A stretch of 61,231 nucleotides of DNA from Ruminococcaceae bacterium AM07-15 (GCA_003477405.1 QUDE01000011.1:32856-94086); one strand, 5' to 3'. Positions 9,342 to 16,490 are shown, counted from the first letter of the stretch. A program made the numbers and translations. Notes: a model not told the origin generated them from the sequence alone.

Positions 9342-9364
9342 CCCGTCCCGCGGAAGCGGGCGGG
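9342..9364 (+). promoter_or_regulatory. Hairpin after VR, candidate DGR target-recognition element
   Basis: A stem with a GGAA tetraloop (9352-9355) lies 26 bases after the fibre stop codon. Its inner stem is CCCGC/GCGGG (9347-9351 with 9356-9360). After one bulged T (9346) the outer stem CCCG/CGGG adds four pairs (9342-9345 with 9361-9364). In the Bordetella phage DGR, a short hairpin with a purine-rich tetraloop downstream of VR is required for efficient target recognition, so the same role is inferred here. It could instead be a weak terminator, but no T-run follows. Confidence 0.7.
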
Positions 9365-9403
9365 ATGACCGGAGTGCAGAAACCAAGAGAGGAGGACACC
9401 ACA

Positions 9404-9862
9404 GTGTCCGTTTTGAAAGAGAAACGCACCACCAGCAAGGCGGAGTATGTGAACACTGCCAACCAGATCTATGTGAAAACCGTGGATTTCCTTTCGCGGC
9501 TGTCCGCCCGATACTCCCGGCTGATCGCGGCGGACACCTCACACCTGGCCGGGCAGGTCATGGACCACGCGGAGCAGGCAAACAAGATCTTTCCGTCCGA
9601 CGGGCAGAGAAAGGAACTGCGGAAAGCGCACCACCTGGAGGCCCTGGGCGCCCTGTCCGCCCTGGATGTGCGCCTGACCCACTGCTATGAAATCCTGTAC
9701 TGCAACCCGCAGGGCGCTTTCACCGACAACAAAGGAAAGAGCGTGGCGCCCAGGGAGGCCATGGAGCGGCTGGACCGCATGGCCCAGGAGCTGGGGGAGC
9801 TAATCGACCAGGAGGAAACCCTGCTGCGGAACATCATGGAGAGCGATAAGAAACGAAAATAG
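9404..9862 (+). CDS. avd: DGR accessory variability determinant (Avd-like)
   Basis: This 152-residue, strongly helical and basic protein sits between VR and TR in the place of Avd, the four-helix-bundle partner that forms a barrel pentamer and binds the reverse transcriptase and template RNA. Helices are predicted by eye at about 8-35, 40-65, 70-105 and 118-148. Typical segments are 'NQIYVKTVDFLSRLSARYSR', 'LRKAHHLEALGALSALDVRL' and 'REAMERLDRMAQELGELIDQ'. GTG at 9404 has GAGAGGAGG nine bases upstream and is preferred. An in-frame ATG at 9365 directly after the VR hairpin lacks a good site. The length suits a slightly long Avd. Confidence 0.82.
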   Translation: MSVLKEKRTTSKAEYVNTANQIYVKTVDFLSRLSARYSRLIAADTSHLAGQVMDHAEQANKIFPSDGQRKELRKAHHLEALGALSALDVRLTHCYEILYCNPQGAFTDNKGKSVAPREAMERLDRMAQELGELIDQEETLLRNIMESDKKRK

Positions 9863-9916
9863 GTCATAACTGGGTGTATTTCTGAACAAGTGCCGTGCGG
9901 CAGGGCGACACTCCGG

Positions 9917-10041
9917 CGGCGGTCAATGCGTGGACCCGTTCCGCCAATGCGGGCAACAGCAACAATTTCTGCCTTGTCAACACGGACGGCACGCCCAACA
10001 ACAACAACGCGGACAATTCAAGGGCGCTTGCCCCCGGATTT
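9917..10041 (+). repeat. DGR template repeat (TR)
   Basis: This is the non-coding template copied by the reverse transcriptase. It contains 31 adenines in 125 bases and is rich in AAC/AAT: 11 Asn codons in the frame of the fibre gene, including four AAC in a row at 9997-10008. Nine of these 11 are altered in VR. An open frame that overlaps it (9890-10090) has no family resemblance and is not treated as a gene. TR starts about 55 bases after avd and is on the same strand as the reverse transcriptase. Confidence 0.97.
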
Positions 10042-10300
10042 TATAGAATGGGTTGAAAGCGGACGCCAGGCGCGTCCCGAACCCGTATAAAAGGAGAAAT
10101 ACTTCCCTGGGTGTAAATCCCTAAAACTGCGCCGCTTGGGAGAGCGGCATAGGGTATAACCCACGAAAATGGCCGATACCCTATCTTTTGAAGCCTTTAC
10201 ACGGACGCTTTTTGCATGGCGGGTGATGTGCCTTACCCCGTTTCATGTGTCGAGGCAAAGCAGATTAGACGGCACCCTACAATTTATCTGCACGAAAGGC
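10042..10300 (+). ncRNA. Structured spacer 3' of TR (DGR RNA)
   Basis: No gene is evident between TR and the reverse transcriptase. The segment contains three hairpins: GGACGC/GCGTCC (10061-10066 with 10072-10077), GCCGCT/AGCGGC (10132-10137 with 10144-10149), and AGGGTAT/ATACCCT (10151-10157 with 10176-10182) with an inner CCA/TGG. In the Bordetella phage DGR, about 140 bases of RNA after TR bind RT-Avd and prime cDNA synthesis. By position and structure this spacer is inferred to do the same. The exact RNA ends are unknown. Confidence 0.6.
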
Positions 10301-10311
10301 GAATACCAATT

Positions 10312-11469
10312 ATGACAAGTCAAGAGCGCCGGGAGGCGCGATACCAACGCCGCCAGGCGCGGCGGAGAAGAAACAGGCAGGCCCGCAGCGACGGCCTGGG
10401 CGGGCTGACGGGCGTTTTCAGCTACCGGAACATGTTCAAGTACGGGAAAAAGTGCTGCAACGGCGTGCGCTGGAAAGGATCTACACATAACTTTGAGCTG
10501 TACCTGTTTTCCGGCACGGCCAAGCGGCGGCGCAGGATCCTGGACGGGAAATGGAGGCCGGGGAAAACCATCCGCTTTCCCCTGCGGGAGCGGGGAAAGT
10601 TTCGGACCATCGACGCACCGCACATCACGGACCGACAGATCCACAAGGTTTTCACCAGGGAGGTGCTGGCGCCGCTCTACTGCCCCAGCATGATCTATGA
10701 CAACGGGGCAAGCCAAAAGGGAAAGGGCCTGCACTTTCATTTCCAGAGGCTAAAGGAACAGCTGCGCTGGCATTACCGGCGGCACGGGCGGCAGGGCGCC
10801 ATCATGCTGGCGGATTTCCACCACTTTTTCCCGGACGCGCCACACGCGCTGCTGTATGAACGGCACCGGCGCCTGATCCTGGACCAGGACCTGCGGGCGC
10901 TGGCGGATCTGATGGTGGCGGCGGTGCCGGGCGAGGTGGGCATGTACCTGGGCGTGGAGCCGAGCCAGCAGGAAATGGTGGCCCTGCCCTCCTATCTGGA
11001 CAACTGGATGAAATGCCAGCTTTCCCTCCACGGCATGGGCCACTATATGGATGATTACAACGCGATCCTGGAGGGTACGGAGCAGGCGGAGAGGGTCCTG
11101 GCGGAAATGATCCGCCGGGCGGCGGAAAAGGGACTGACGATCAACCGGAACAAATGCCATGTGATCAGCCTGGACAAGCCTTTCCGTTTCTGCAAAGCCA
11201 AGTTTCAGATTTTGCCCAGCGGGCGGATCATCACCCACGGCTGCCGGGACGGCATGAAGCGGGCGCGGCGGAAAATGCGATATTTCCGCAAGCAGGTGGA
11301 CGCCGGGGAAAAGACCGTGGAGCAGGTGGCGGAATGGCTGAAAGGTCCAATCGCCTACTATGAGCAATTCAACGACCATGGGCGGGTGCTGAAACTGCGC
11401 CGCCTGTATTACGCCCTGTTCATCAAGGGCAGGAAAACAGAGGAGGTAAAACCATGTATCGGATCGTAA
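10312..11469 (+). CDS. DGR reverse transcriptase
   Basis: This 385-residue protein is a group-II-intron-like reverse transcriptase of the DGR class. The catalytic 'YMDDYNAI' is at residues 245-252. The motif-4 sequence is 'GVEPSQQ' (214-220), which fits the GxxxSQ of DGR enzymes rather than the QGxxxSP of most other reverse transcriptases. Other RT segments are 'RKFRTIDAPHITDRQIHK' type sequence near 100 and 'NKCHVISLDKPFRF' at about 280. The N-terminus is very Arg-rich. ATG 10312 is chosen because an AAAGGCG lies upstream; an in-frame ATG at 10216 would overlap the structured spacer. No endonuclease or maturase domain is seen, as expected. Confidence 0.95.
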   Translation: MTSQERREARYQRRQARRRRNRQARSDGLGGLTGVFSYRNMFKYGKKCCNGVRWKGSTHNFELYLFSGTAKRRRRILDGKWRPGKTIRFPLRERGKFRTIDAPHITDRQIHKVFTREVLAPLYCPSMIYDNGASQKGKGLHFHFQRLKEQLRWHYRRHGRQGAIMLADFHHFFPDAPHALLYERHRRLILDQDLRALADLMVAAVPGEVGMYLGVEPSQQEMVALPSYLDNWMKCQLSLHGMGHYMDDYNAILEGTEQAERVLAEMIRRAAEKGLTINRNKCHVISLDKPFRFCKAKFQILPSGRIITHGCRDGMKRARRKMRYFRKQVDAGEKTVEQVAEWLKGPIAYYEQFNDHGRVLKLRRLYYALFIKGRKTEEVKPCIGS

Positions 11470-12152
11470 AAGACGGGGCAGAGCTGGCGCTGATCGAGGC
11501 CCCCAGCTATGTGCGGAAGGCCGAAAACGGGTGCTTTGTGCTGTGCCAGGAGGCGGAAGCAACGGGGATCGCCCATAACGGCACCGTGTACCACCTGCTG
11601 GGACGGGAGGAACTGGAGGGAGCGGAGAGCGTGATCCTGGAGGCGGCGGACGCGGGCGCGGAGATCCAGACCACAAAGGAAAGCGCGGCCAACAATGCCA
11701 AACTGTCCGGCCAACTGTCCGCGGCGGCACGCCTGTATGTCCAAACGGCGGCGGATGTGCCGGACGAAACGGCGCTGGAAATGCCGGATCTGTTCAAGAC
11801 CTGGGAGGAGGTCCTGGCAGAGGGCAAAACCGTGGCGGAAAACTCCATCATCAACGACGGCGGCACCCTGTACCGCGTCGTGTCACCCGGAGGCGTACTC
11901 CCCCAGGCGCACCAGCCGCCCCATGGTGAGGGTATGCTGGCGGTGTACCGGCCCATTGATACGGTACACGCAGGCACCCAGGAGGACCCGATCCCGTGGG
12001 TGTACGGCATGGACTGCACCAATGGCCTGTATTACTCCTATAACGCCACTGTGTACCTTTGCAAGGCGGATATGAAGCCGTGCGTATGGGCACCCGGCAC
12101 CGCTGGCCTGTGGCAATGGGAGGCCGTGGACGCCATGGAAGCGGAGGCGTAA
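11454..12152 (+). CDS. Phage protein with possible carbohydrate-binding C-terminus
   Basis: This 232-residue protein is not assigned to a named family. The first 70 residues look like a short tail-associated domain. The middle is a helical Ala-rich segment (about 75-125). The end, 'YYSYNATVYLCKADMKPCVW' followed by 'APGTAGLWQWEAV', has the Trp/Tyr spacing of chitin-binding (CBM5/12-like) modules that occur on phage tail proteins. It overlaps the reverse transcriptase by 16 bases, with AGAGGAGG inside that gene. It may be a fibre-associated protein or chaperone. The function is inferred only from position. Confidence 0.6.
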   Translation: MYRIVKDGAELALIEAPSYVRKAENGCFVLCQEAEATGIAHNGTVYHLLGREELEGAESVILEAADAGAEIQTTKESAANNAKLSGQLSAAARLYVQTAADVPDETALEMPDLFKTWEEVLAEGKTVAENSIINDGGTLYRVVSPGGVLPQAHQPPHGEGMLAVYRPIDTVHAGTQEDPIPWVYGMDCTNGLYYSYNATVYLCKADMKPCVWAPGTAGLWQWEAVDAMEAEA

Positions 12153-12155
12153 CCA

Positions 12156-12557
12156 ATGAGCCGGAGATACATTGTAAAGCAGAGGGCCAGGATCGACACC
12201 ATCACCGGCCCGGTCAATCTACCATACGGCACCGAGGTGGAAGCTGTGGGCGATTACCTGACCCACCAGGGGAACCGGCTGTGCGCGGTGACCAGCCGAA
12301 AGGCACACCTGTATTTTGCACCGGATGATGACGGACAGGGACGGGAACGGGGCGCCCTAACCATGGCCATCACCAGGCGGCTGGAGAAGCGGGACAGGGA
12401 CCATCAACGGCGCTGGGATCTGGCGTGGGAGGATCCCGTGTGCCAGAAACACCGGAACCTGGAGCATGAGGATCACTTCCTATGGGGGCACACATTTTAC
12501 GAGGCCCCGGTGGAGGATCTGCGGCACATTGCCGCCCTGATCGGCGCAAGGGGGTGA
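12156..12557 (+). CDS. Hypothetical phage protein
   Basis: This 133-residue protein was not recognised. It starts with basic beta-rich sequence ('SRRYIVKQRARIDTITGP') and has an acidic-basic middle and several His/Trp residues near 100-125 ('HEDHFLWGHTFYEAP'). It lies four bases after the upstream gene and is part of the late tail-to-lysis operon. No signal peptide or membrane segment is visible. Confidence 0.65.
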   Translation: MSRRYIVKQRARIDTITGPVNLPYGTEVEAVGDYLTHQGNRLCAVTSRKAHLYFAPDDDGQGRERGALTMAITRRLEKRDRDHQRRWDLAWEDPVCQKHRNLEHEDHFLWGHTFYEAPVEDLRHIAALIGARG

Positions 12558-12562
12558 CGGCC

Positions 12563-12733
12563 ATGGACAACACAAAGCTGGTGGCGGAGCTGTGCGCCAT
12601 CATTGACCGGATGAATGTACTTTTGCAGGCCCAGGCCGTGGAGCTGGCCCAGCTCCACGCGCTCCAGCACGAGGAGGAGATCGCGGCGGTCCGCCGGGAC
12701 TATGCCAAGGCCATTGGGGAGGTGCGGCCATGA
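12563..12733 (+). CDS. Small coiled-coil phage protein
   Basis: This 56-residue protein is almost wholly helical ('LVAELCAIIDRMNVLLQAQA', then 'LHALQHEEEIAAVRRDYAKA'), with heptad-like spacing of Leu/Ile. The ATG at 12563 is preceded by GGGGGTGACGG, a possible site. Its stop overlaps the next ATG by four bases. It was not recognised; a structural or chaperone role in the late operon is possible. Confidence 0.6.
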   Translation: MDNTKLVAELCAIIDRMNVLLQAQAVELAQLHALQHEEEIAAVRRDYAKAIGEVRP

Positions 12734-13149
12734 CTATGGAGGAGATCGCCACCGGCGGCGGGATCCTGCTGGTGGCCATGACGCTGATCCAGATTGCCCC
12801 CATTAAGCTGGATCCGTGGTCCGCCGTTGCGCGGGCCATCGGGCGGGCCATCAACGGCGAGGTGATCACAAAGGTGGACCGGCTGGAGCGGGAACTGCTG
12901 GGCATGAAAGAAAATCTGGAGGAGCGGGACGCGATCAGCTGCCGGGCCAGGATCCTGCATTTCGGGGATGAAACCATCCACGGGGTACGGCATACCAAAG
13001 AACACTTTGACCAGATCCTGCGGGACATTACCACCTATGAGCGATATTGCGACGATCACCCGAATTTTGAAAACAATACCACAGTGCTGACATCCCGGAG
13101 GATCAAGGATATTTATGAGGACTGCCTGAAAACGGCGGACTTTCTGTGA
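12730..13149 (+). CDS. Membrane-anchored phage protein
   Basis: This 139-residue protein has one N-terminal hydrophobic segment (about 8-25, 'GGGILLVAMTLIQIAPIKL') and a long charged cytoplasmic helix with 'ITKVDRLERELLGMKENLEE'. The pattern 'ILHFGDETIHGVRHTKEHFD' followed by 'YERYCDDHPNFENNTTVLT' occurs in small conserved proteins next to phage lysis genes. A role near the lysis module is inferred. It is coupled to the upstream gene by an ATGA overlap. Confidence 0.65.
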   Translation: MTMEEIATGGGILLVAMTLIQIAPIKLDPWSAVARAIGRAINGEVITKVDRLERELLGMKENLEERDAISCRARILHFGDETIHGVRHTKEHFDQILRDITTYERYCDDHPNFENNTTVLTSRRIKDIYEDCLKTADFL

Positions 13150-13164
13150 GGAGGAGCGGGATCA

Positions 13165-13578
13165 ATGAAAACGCTACTGATTGCAGTGGTAGCCATGATC
13201 GGAGGTGCGACCCTGGGTTTTTTCCTATGCTGGGCCGTCCACCGCCTGGCCAGGGGAAACCACACACCAGCCAGGCGTATGGCCGCAACGGAAAAAAGAA
13301 AAATAGGGACCATGGACAAGGTGCTGGTGCTGGAGGGCGTGATCCTGGTGGCCTATACCGTGGCCGCGCTGGCCGTGTTCTGGCATACAGGCGGGGAGCC
13401 ATCCACCCTGACTGCCTGCGTGTTCGGCGTGTGTGGCCTGGAAAACGGCGTCATGGGATGGATTAAGACCAACAAGGACAAGGCGGCGGAGGCCGCCAGA
13501 ACGAGCGGGAGCGGCCACAAAGCCACCCCGGAGGAACCGCCCACGGACCGGCCAGAGCCGCCGGATGTGGGCATTTAA
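13165..13578 (+). CDS. Two-pass membrane protein of the lysis region
   Basis: This 137-residue protein has hydrophobic segments at about 3-24 ('[20 protein letters not shown]') and 56-72, and a third weaker one near 80-95, followed by a hydrophilic Pro/Glu-rich tail. It lies just before the endolysin and could be a holin partner or spanin-like helper. It was not recognised as a named family. GAGGAGCGGG precedes the ATG. Confidence 0.6.
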   Translation: MKTLLIAVVAMIGGATLGFFLCWAVHRLARGNHTPARRMAATEKRKIGTMDKVLVLEGVILVAYTVAALAVFWHTGGEPSTLTACVFGVCGLENGVMGWIKTNKDKAAEAARTSGSGHKATPEEPPTDRPEPPDVGI

Positions 13579-13591
13579 GGAGGGGTTACCA

Positions 13592-14581
13592 ATGACAGAG
13601 AACCAACTGCGGCAGAAAGTTGCCGACATTATCAACGCATGGGTGGGCGCCACCAAGGGCAGCGCCAAGCACCTGGAGATCCTGGAGATCTACAACGGCC
13701 ACAAGCCACTGGCCCGCGGCTACAAAATGCAGGTGAAAGACGCCTATTGCGCGGCCACGGTGAGCGCGGCATACATAAAGGCCGGGATCGCGGAGTACAC
13801 CGGGACCGAGTGCGGCGTGGAGAAGTTCGTGCAGATCGCAAAGAACAAAGGCATTTGGGTGGAGAATGACGCCCATTTCTGCCATGTGGGCGGTGCCTGC
13901 GTGTATGACTGGGACGACACCGGGAAAGGCGACTGCACCGGAGCCGGGGATCATATCGGCATTGTGACCCAGGTAAACAGCGCGGCGGGCACCTTTGTGG
14001 TGACAGAGGGCAACATGAGCGGCGGCAAGGTGGGAAAGCGTACCATGGCCATCAACGGGAAGTATATTCGCGGGTTTATCTGCCCGGATTTCGCCGCTAT
14101 TGCCAAGAAACTGGGCGGGACCTCCGGGGGAACGGACACGGCGGGCGGCCCTACCATTTACACGGTGAAATCCGGGGACACCCTTTCCAAGATTGCAAGC
14201 ACCTACGGCACCACCGTGGACACCATGGTGGAGATTAACGCCATTCAAAACAAGAACCTGATCCGGGTAGGCCAGGTGCTTATGCTCCAGGACACAGCCC
14301 AGGCGGCGGCGGATAAGCTGGAGGCCCTGGGGGTGATCAATTCCCCGGACTACTGGGCGGACGCGGCGGAGGCCGGAAAGGTGCAATACCTGGAGATCCT
14401 GCTGAAAAAGGCGGCGCAGATCATCACAAAGGCCGGAACCCGCACCGACACGCCGGAGCAGGGTGTGGCCGCCCTGGTGGCCGCCGGCGTGATCAATACG
14501 CCGGAGTTCTGGCTGGCCAATTACAACACATTCCCCTCCCTGGACCTGCTGCTGTGCGCCCTGGGCGGGGCTGTGAAATAA
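13592..14581 (+). CDS. Endolysin: CHAP-type peptidase, LysM and C-terminal repeats
   Basis: This 329-residue protein should cleave host peptidoglycan for phage release. The catalytic domain (1-170) has Cys in '[13 protein letters not shown]' (residue 53), His in '[10 protein letters not shown]' and a polar residue in 'EGNMSGG', the CHAP/NlpC-like triad. One LysM domain follows at about 188-232 ('[20 protein letters not shown]'). The last ~95 residues carry two motifs, 'GVINSPDYW' and 'GVINTPEFW', each with a Leu-rich helix, matching the end of gpD. The start chosen is ATG 13592 with AAGGAGG upstream. There is no signal peptide, consistent with holin-dependent release. Confidence 0.88.
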   Translation: MTENQLRQKVADIINAWVGATKGSAKHLEILEIYNGHKPLARGYKMQVKDAYCAATVSAAYIKAGIAEYTGTECGVEKFVQIAKNKGIWVENDAHFCHVGGACVYDWDDTGKGDCTGAGDHIGIVTQVNSAAGTFVVTEGNMSGGKVGKRTMAINGKYIRGFICPDFAAIAKKLGGTSGGTDTAGGPTIYTVKSGDTLSKIASTYGTTVDTMVEINAIQNKNLIRVGQVLMLQDTAQAAADKLEALGVINSPDYWADAAEAGKVQYLEILLKKAAQIITKAGTRTDTPEQGVAALVAAGVINTPEFWLANYNTFPSLDLLLCALGGAVK

Positions 14582-14599
14582 TCAGAGGAGGAAATACAC

Positions 14600-14938
14600 A
14601 TGGAAACCATTATGCAGTACATTCCCCTGGCGGTGTCCGCCATTCTGCTGGCGGCCCTGATCCTGACCGTGATTACCAACATCATCACCCAAGTGGTCAA
14701 GAAAATCACATGGGACAAGATCCCCACCAATGTCCTGGCGGTGGTGGTGGCAATGGCCGTCACGCTGGTGGCGTTCTTTGCGGCCTGCCGGATCATGGGC
14801 TGGGCTGTCACCTGGTACATGGTGGCCGGCGCGGTGGCCCTGGGCCTGTTCGTCAGCTATGCGGCCATGTTCGGATTTGATAAGCTCCGGGAGGCCCTGG
14901 AGCAGATCACCAACTGGGGAAAAGACAAGACGGAATAA
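14600..14938 (+). CDS. Phage holin
   Basis: This 112-residue protein has three hydrophobic segments (about 8-30, 45-63 and 67-88) and a short charged C-terminus ('EALEQITNWGKDKTE'), the layout of class I-like holins that permeabilise the membrane to time lysis. It follows the endolysin directly with AGAGGAGG. A terminator comes right after, closing the late operon. Confidence 0.78.
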   Translation: METIMQYIPLAVSAILLAALILTVITNIITQVVKKITWDKIPTNVLAVVVAMAVTLVAFFAACRIMGWAVTWYMVAGAVALGLFVSYAAMFGFDKLREALEQITNWGKDKTE

Positions 14939-14944
14939 AGAGGA

Positions 14945-14971
14945 CCCCCGGCACCTACATGGTGCCGGGGG
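14945..14971 (+). terminator. Late-operon terminator
   Basis: An 11-bp GC-rich stem (14945-14955 with 14961-14971) around a five-base loop lies just after the holin gene. The following sequence is AT-rich but lacks a long T-run. It probably ends late transcription and separates it from the opposing small genes. Confidence 0.75.
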
Positions 14972-14983
14972 CTATATTATAGA

Positions 14984-15190
14984 TTAAATTATACTATCAT
15001 CAGCGGAGACAATGCAAATACCTCCATTTCCGACATGGAACACATTGCCGCCGTCGTCAGAGTAGGATTTCACGCCGCTGTGCCGCTTACTTCCATCATA
15101 CATGTTTGTTTCGTATTCCCATTCAGGGTGACGGGTCAGTTTTCCGACCACTTCAAAGCCAACCGATTTGGCGTATTCTCTAATTTTCAT
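14984..15190 (-). CDS. Small hypothetical protein
   Basis: This 68-residue protein starts at the ATG ending at 15190, preceded by AAAGGGACC. The sequence 'KIREYAKSVGFEVVGKLTRH' followed by 'DGGNVFHVGNGGICIVSADD' suggests a small alpha/beta fold. It is the last of four small minus-strand genes between the lysis module and the operator region. It was not recognised; such clusters in prophages often carry lysogeny or host-modifying functions. Confidence 0.55.
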   Translation of the reverse strand: MKIREYAKSVGFEVVGKLTRHPEWEYETNMYDGSKRHSGVKSYSDDGGNVFHVGNGGICIVSADDSII

Positions 15191-15230
15191 AAAAGGTCCC
15201 TTTCCGCCAGAGGGCGCCTGATCCACCGGA

Positions 15231-15452
15231 TCAGGCGATTGCCTCCAGCTCCATATCTTCAATTTCGGCCCAAGTAAATCCCAGGCGGTGCATATCGTCC
15301 CCAACATTGGAAAGGACCACGCTGGCCTCCATGGTGAGATCCGCATAGCAAAGAGCGGCGAACATCTTATAGACCTCCACGGCCCGCTCCATGGTGAAAA
15401 CCCGGATATTGCCAACCATGGCACCATATTTCCCGTTCTGCTTAATCAACAT
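15231..15452 (-). CDS. Small hypothetical protein
   Basis: This 73-residue protein ('LIKQNGKYGAMVGNIRVFTM', then 'AVEVYKMFAALCYADLTMEA') is acidic and helical. ATG at 15452 has AAGGTGG eight bases upstream; a GTG four codons earlier is an alternative. It overlaps the 33-residue gene upstream by a few bases, implying one minus-strand transcript. It was not recognised. Confidence 0.5.
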   Translation of the reverse strand: MLIKQNGKYGAMVGNIRVFTMERAVEVYKMFAALCYADLTMEASVVLSNVGDDMHRLGFTWAEIEDMELEAIA

Positions 15453-15543
15453 GATCTTTACCACCTTTCAAAATTCTGCGGAATAGCCGCCGGAGCGGGA
15501 CGAACACCGCCACAAAGACGGCCAGAGCAATTATAAATTTCAT
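15442..15543 (-). CDS. 33-residue membrane peptide
   Basis: This peptide has a hydrophobic segment at the N-terminus ('KFIIALAVFVAVFVPL') and a very basic tail ('RRLFRRILKGGKDHVD'). The ATG at 15543 has a strong AGGAGGG site seven bases upstream, which supports translation despite the small size. This form resembles small membrane toxins or holin-like peptides, but no family could be assigned. Confidence 0.45.
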   Translation of the reverse strand: MKFIIALAVFVAVFVPLRRLFRRILKGGKDHVD

Positions 15544-15622
15544 CGTCTGCCCTCCTATTGACAAAGCTGGATGATTTGTTTTATATTTGGGGTGCGGGGT
15601 TGAGGCCCCGCACCCCTGGCCT

Positions 15623-15757
15623 TTACCAGTCAAGCAATTTGAGGATTGCCGCTGTTATCAGGCCGGAGATCGTGCCCGCCAGAATGTCGGCCAGCAAGTC
15701 AACCTTTCTGGAGGGCCGCGCCGTAGGCTTTCGCCTGCGGCGTTTTTTCTTGCCCAT
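15623..15757 (-). CDS. 44-residue basic membrane peptide
   Basis: This peptide starts with a strongly basic stretch ('GKKKRRRRKPTARPSRK') and ends with one hydrophobic amphipathic segment ('LADILAGTISGLITAAILKL'). The ATG at 15757 is preceded by AAAGGGGGTGG. It is the first gene downstream of the palindromic operators, so it probably begins the minus-strand transcript. It was not recognised. Confidence 0.5.
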   Translation of the reverse strand: MGKKKRRRRKPTARPSRKVDLLADILAGTISGLITAAILKLLDW

Positions 15758-15786
15758 ATCAACCACCCCCTTTCTGATCACTATTA

Positions 15787-15873
15787 TATACTCGCGTGAG
15801 TATTAAAACAAGATGGAATGTTGCACAAATATACTCACGCGAGTTTGTGAAAGTTATATACTTGCGTGAGATA
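15787..15873. promoter_or_regulatory. Three palindromic operator repeats
   Basis: Three copies of a 12-bp near-palindrome, ACTCGCGTGAGT or its reverse complement, lie in AT-rich flanks: 15790-15801, 15833-15844 (inverted copy) and 15860-15871 (two differences). Each is preceded by TATAT. Centres are 43 and 27 bp apart. They sit in the divergent region between the small minus-strand genes and the small DNA-binding protein at 15911, the classic place for repressor operators. Confidence 0.8.
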
Positions 15874-15910
15874 ACAAACGGTGGTAAAATGCCATCAAGG
15901 AGGCGATCAC

Positions 15911-16108
15911 ATGGAACAGAGAAAAGGAACAGCCGCAACGAGGGCGAAAAACAAATATAACGCCGAAAATTATGATCGGCTTTATCCCTATGTAAAGCGG
16001 GGGAAGAAAGAGAAATACCAAAGAGCGGCGGAGGCCGCCGGGTGTAGCCTGAACGAGTTTATGGAAAAGGCAATGGATAAACTGGCGGACGAAATCCTGG
16101 GGGAATAA
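15911..16108 (+). CDS. Arc/MetJ-like ribbon-helix-helix regulator
   Basis: This 65-residue basic protein has a helical C-terminus resembling ribbon-helix-helix repressors: 'KRGKKEKYQRAAEAAGCSLN' followed by 'EFMEKAMDKLADEIL'. Start ATG 15911 has AAGGAGG eight bases upstream; an upstream in-frame start at 15881 lacks one. It lies directly next to the three palindromes and is the most likely protein to bind them, controlling its own transcript and the opposing one. The N-terminal 'ATRAKNKYNAENYDRLYPYV' matches many small phage and plasmid regulators. Confidence 0.65.
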   Translation: MEQRKGTAATRAKNKYNAENYDRLYPYVKRGKKEKYQRAAEAAGCSLNEFMEKAMDKLADEILGE

Positions 16109-16126
16109 TACCGCCGGGGCAATCAC

Positions 16127-16204
16127 ATGGATAATTCCCCTCTGTGGGGCCTATATTTTATTCTGCTGATTATTACCACGGGTTTGACGCCGATCCCGTG
16201 GTAA
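16127..16204 (+). CDS. Possible 25-residue membrane peptide
   Basis: A short frame encodes Met-Asp-Asn-Ser-Pro-Leu followed by a hydrophobic segment ('WGLYFILLIITTGLTPIPW'). The upstream GGGG is only a weak ribosome site. It lies between two regulators and could be a small lysogeny-associated peptide or chance. Confidence 0.3.
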   Translation: MDNSPLWGLYFILLIITTGLTPIPW

Positions 16205-16247
16205 TATCAAGAAAAATGTGGGCCATAACCACAACGGAGGGGCGCCG

Positions 16248-16490
16248 GTGAAGTTTTACGAGATCAACGGAAAAAGGAATTTGTGCGGGGACAGGATCCG
16301 GGAGGCCAGGCAGAAACGGAGGCTTTCCCAGTCAGACCTATGCAAGCTGCTGCAACTGCGGGGGATCATGGTGGAGCGGGATGTGATCAGCCGCATGGAG
16401 AGCGGGAGCAGAATTGTGACGGACTTTGAAGCCGTGGCCATTGCGGAGGTCCTGGAGGTCCCCGTGCTGTGGCTGCTGGGCAAAGAATAG
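16248..16490 (+). CDS. XRE-family HTH regulator
   Basis: This 80-residue Cro/CI-type helix-turn-helix protein has the DNA-binding unit 'REARQKRRLSQSDLCKLLQL' and 'VERDVISRMESGSRIVTDFE', ending 'VLEVPVLWLLGKE'. GTG at 16248 is preceded by GGAGGGG at good spacing; the ATG at 16218 is less likely. A perfect 12-bp terminator follows immediately. It probably controls the lysis-lysogeny region with the ribbon-helix-helix protein. Confidence 0.8.
   Translation: MKFYEINGKRNLCGDRIREARQKRRLSQSDLCKLLQLRGIMVERDVISRMESGSRIVTDFEAVAIAEVLEVPVLWLLGKE

Noticed and set aside
9890..10090. Open frame across the template repeat
   Set aside because: It overlaps TR out of the VR frame, has no family resemblance, and its sequence is a by-product of the repeat.
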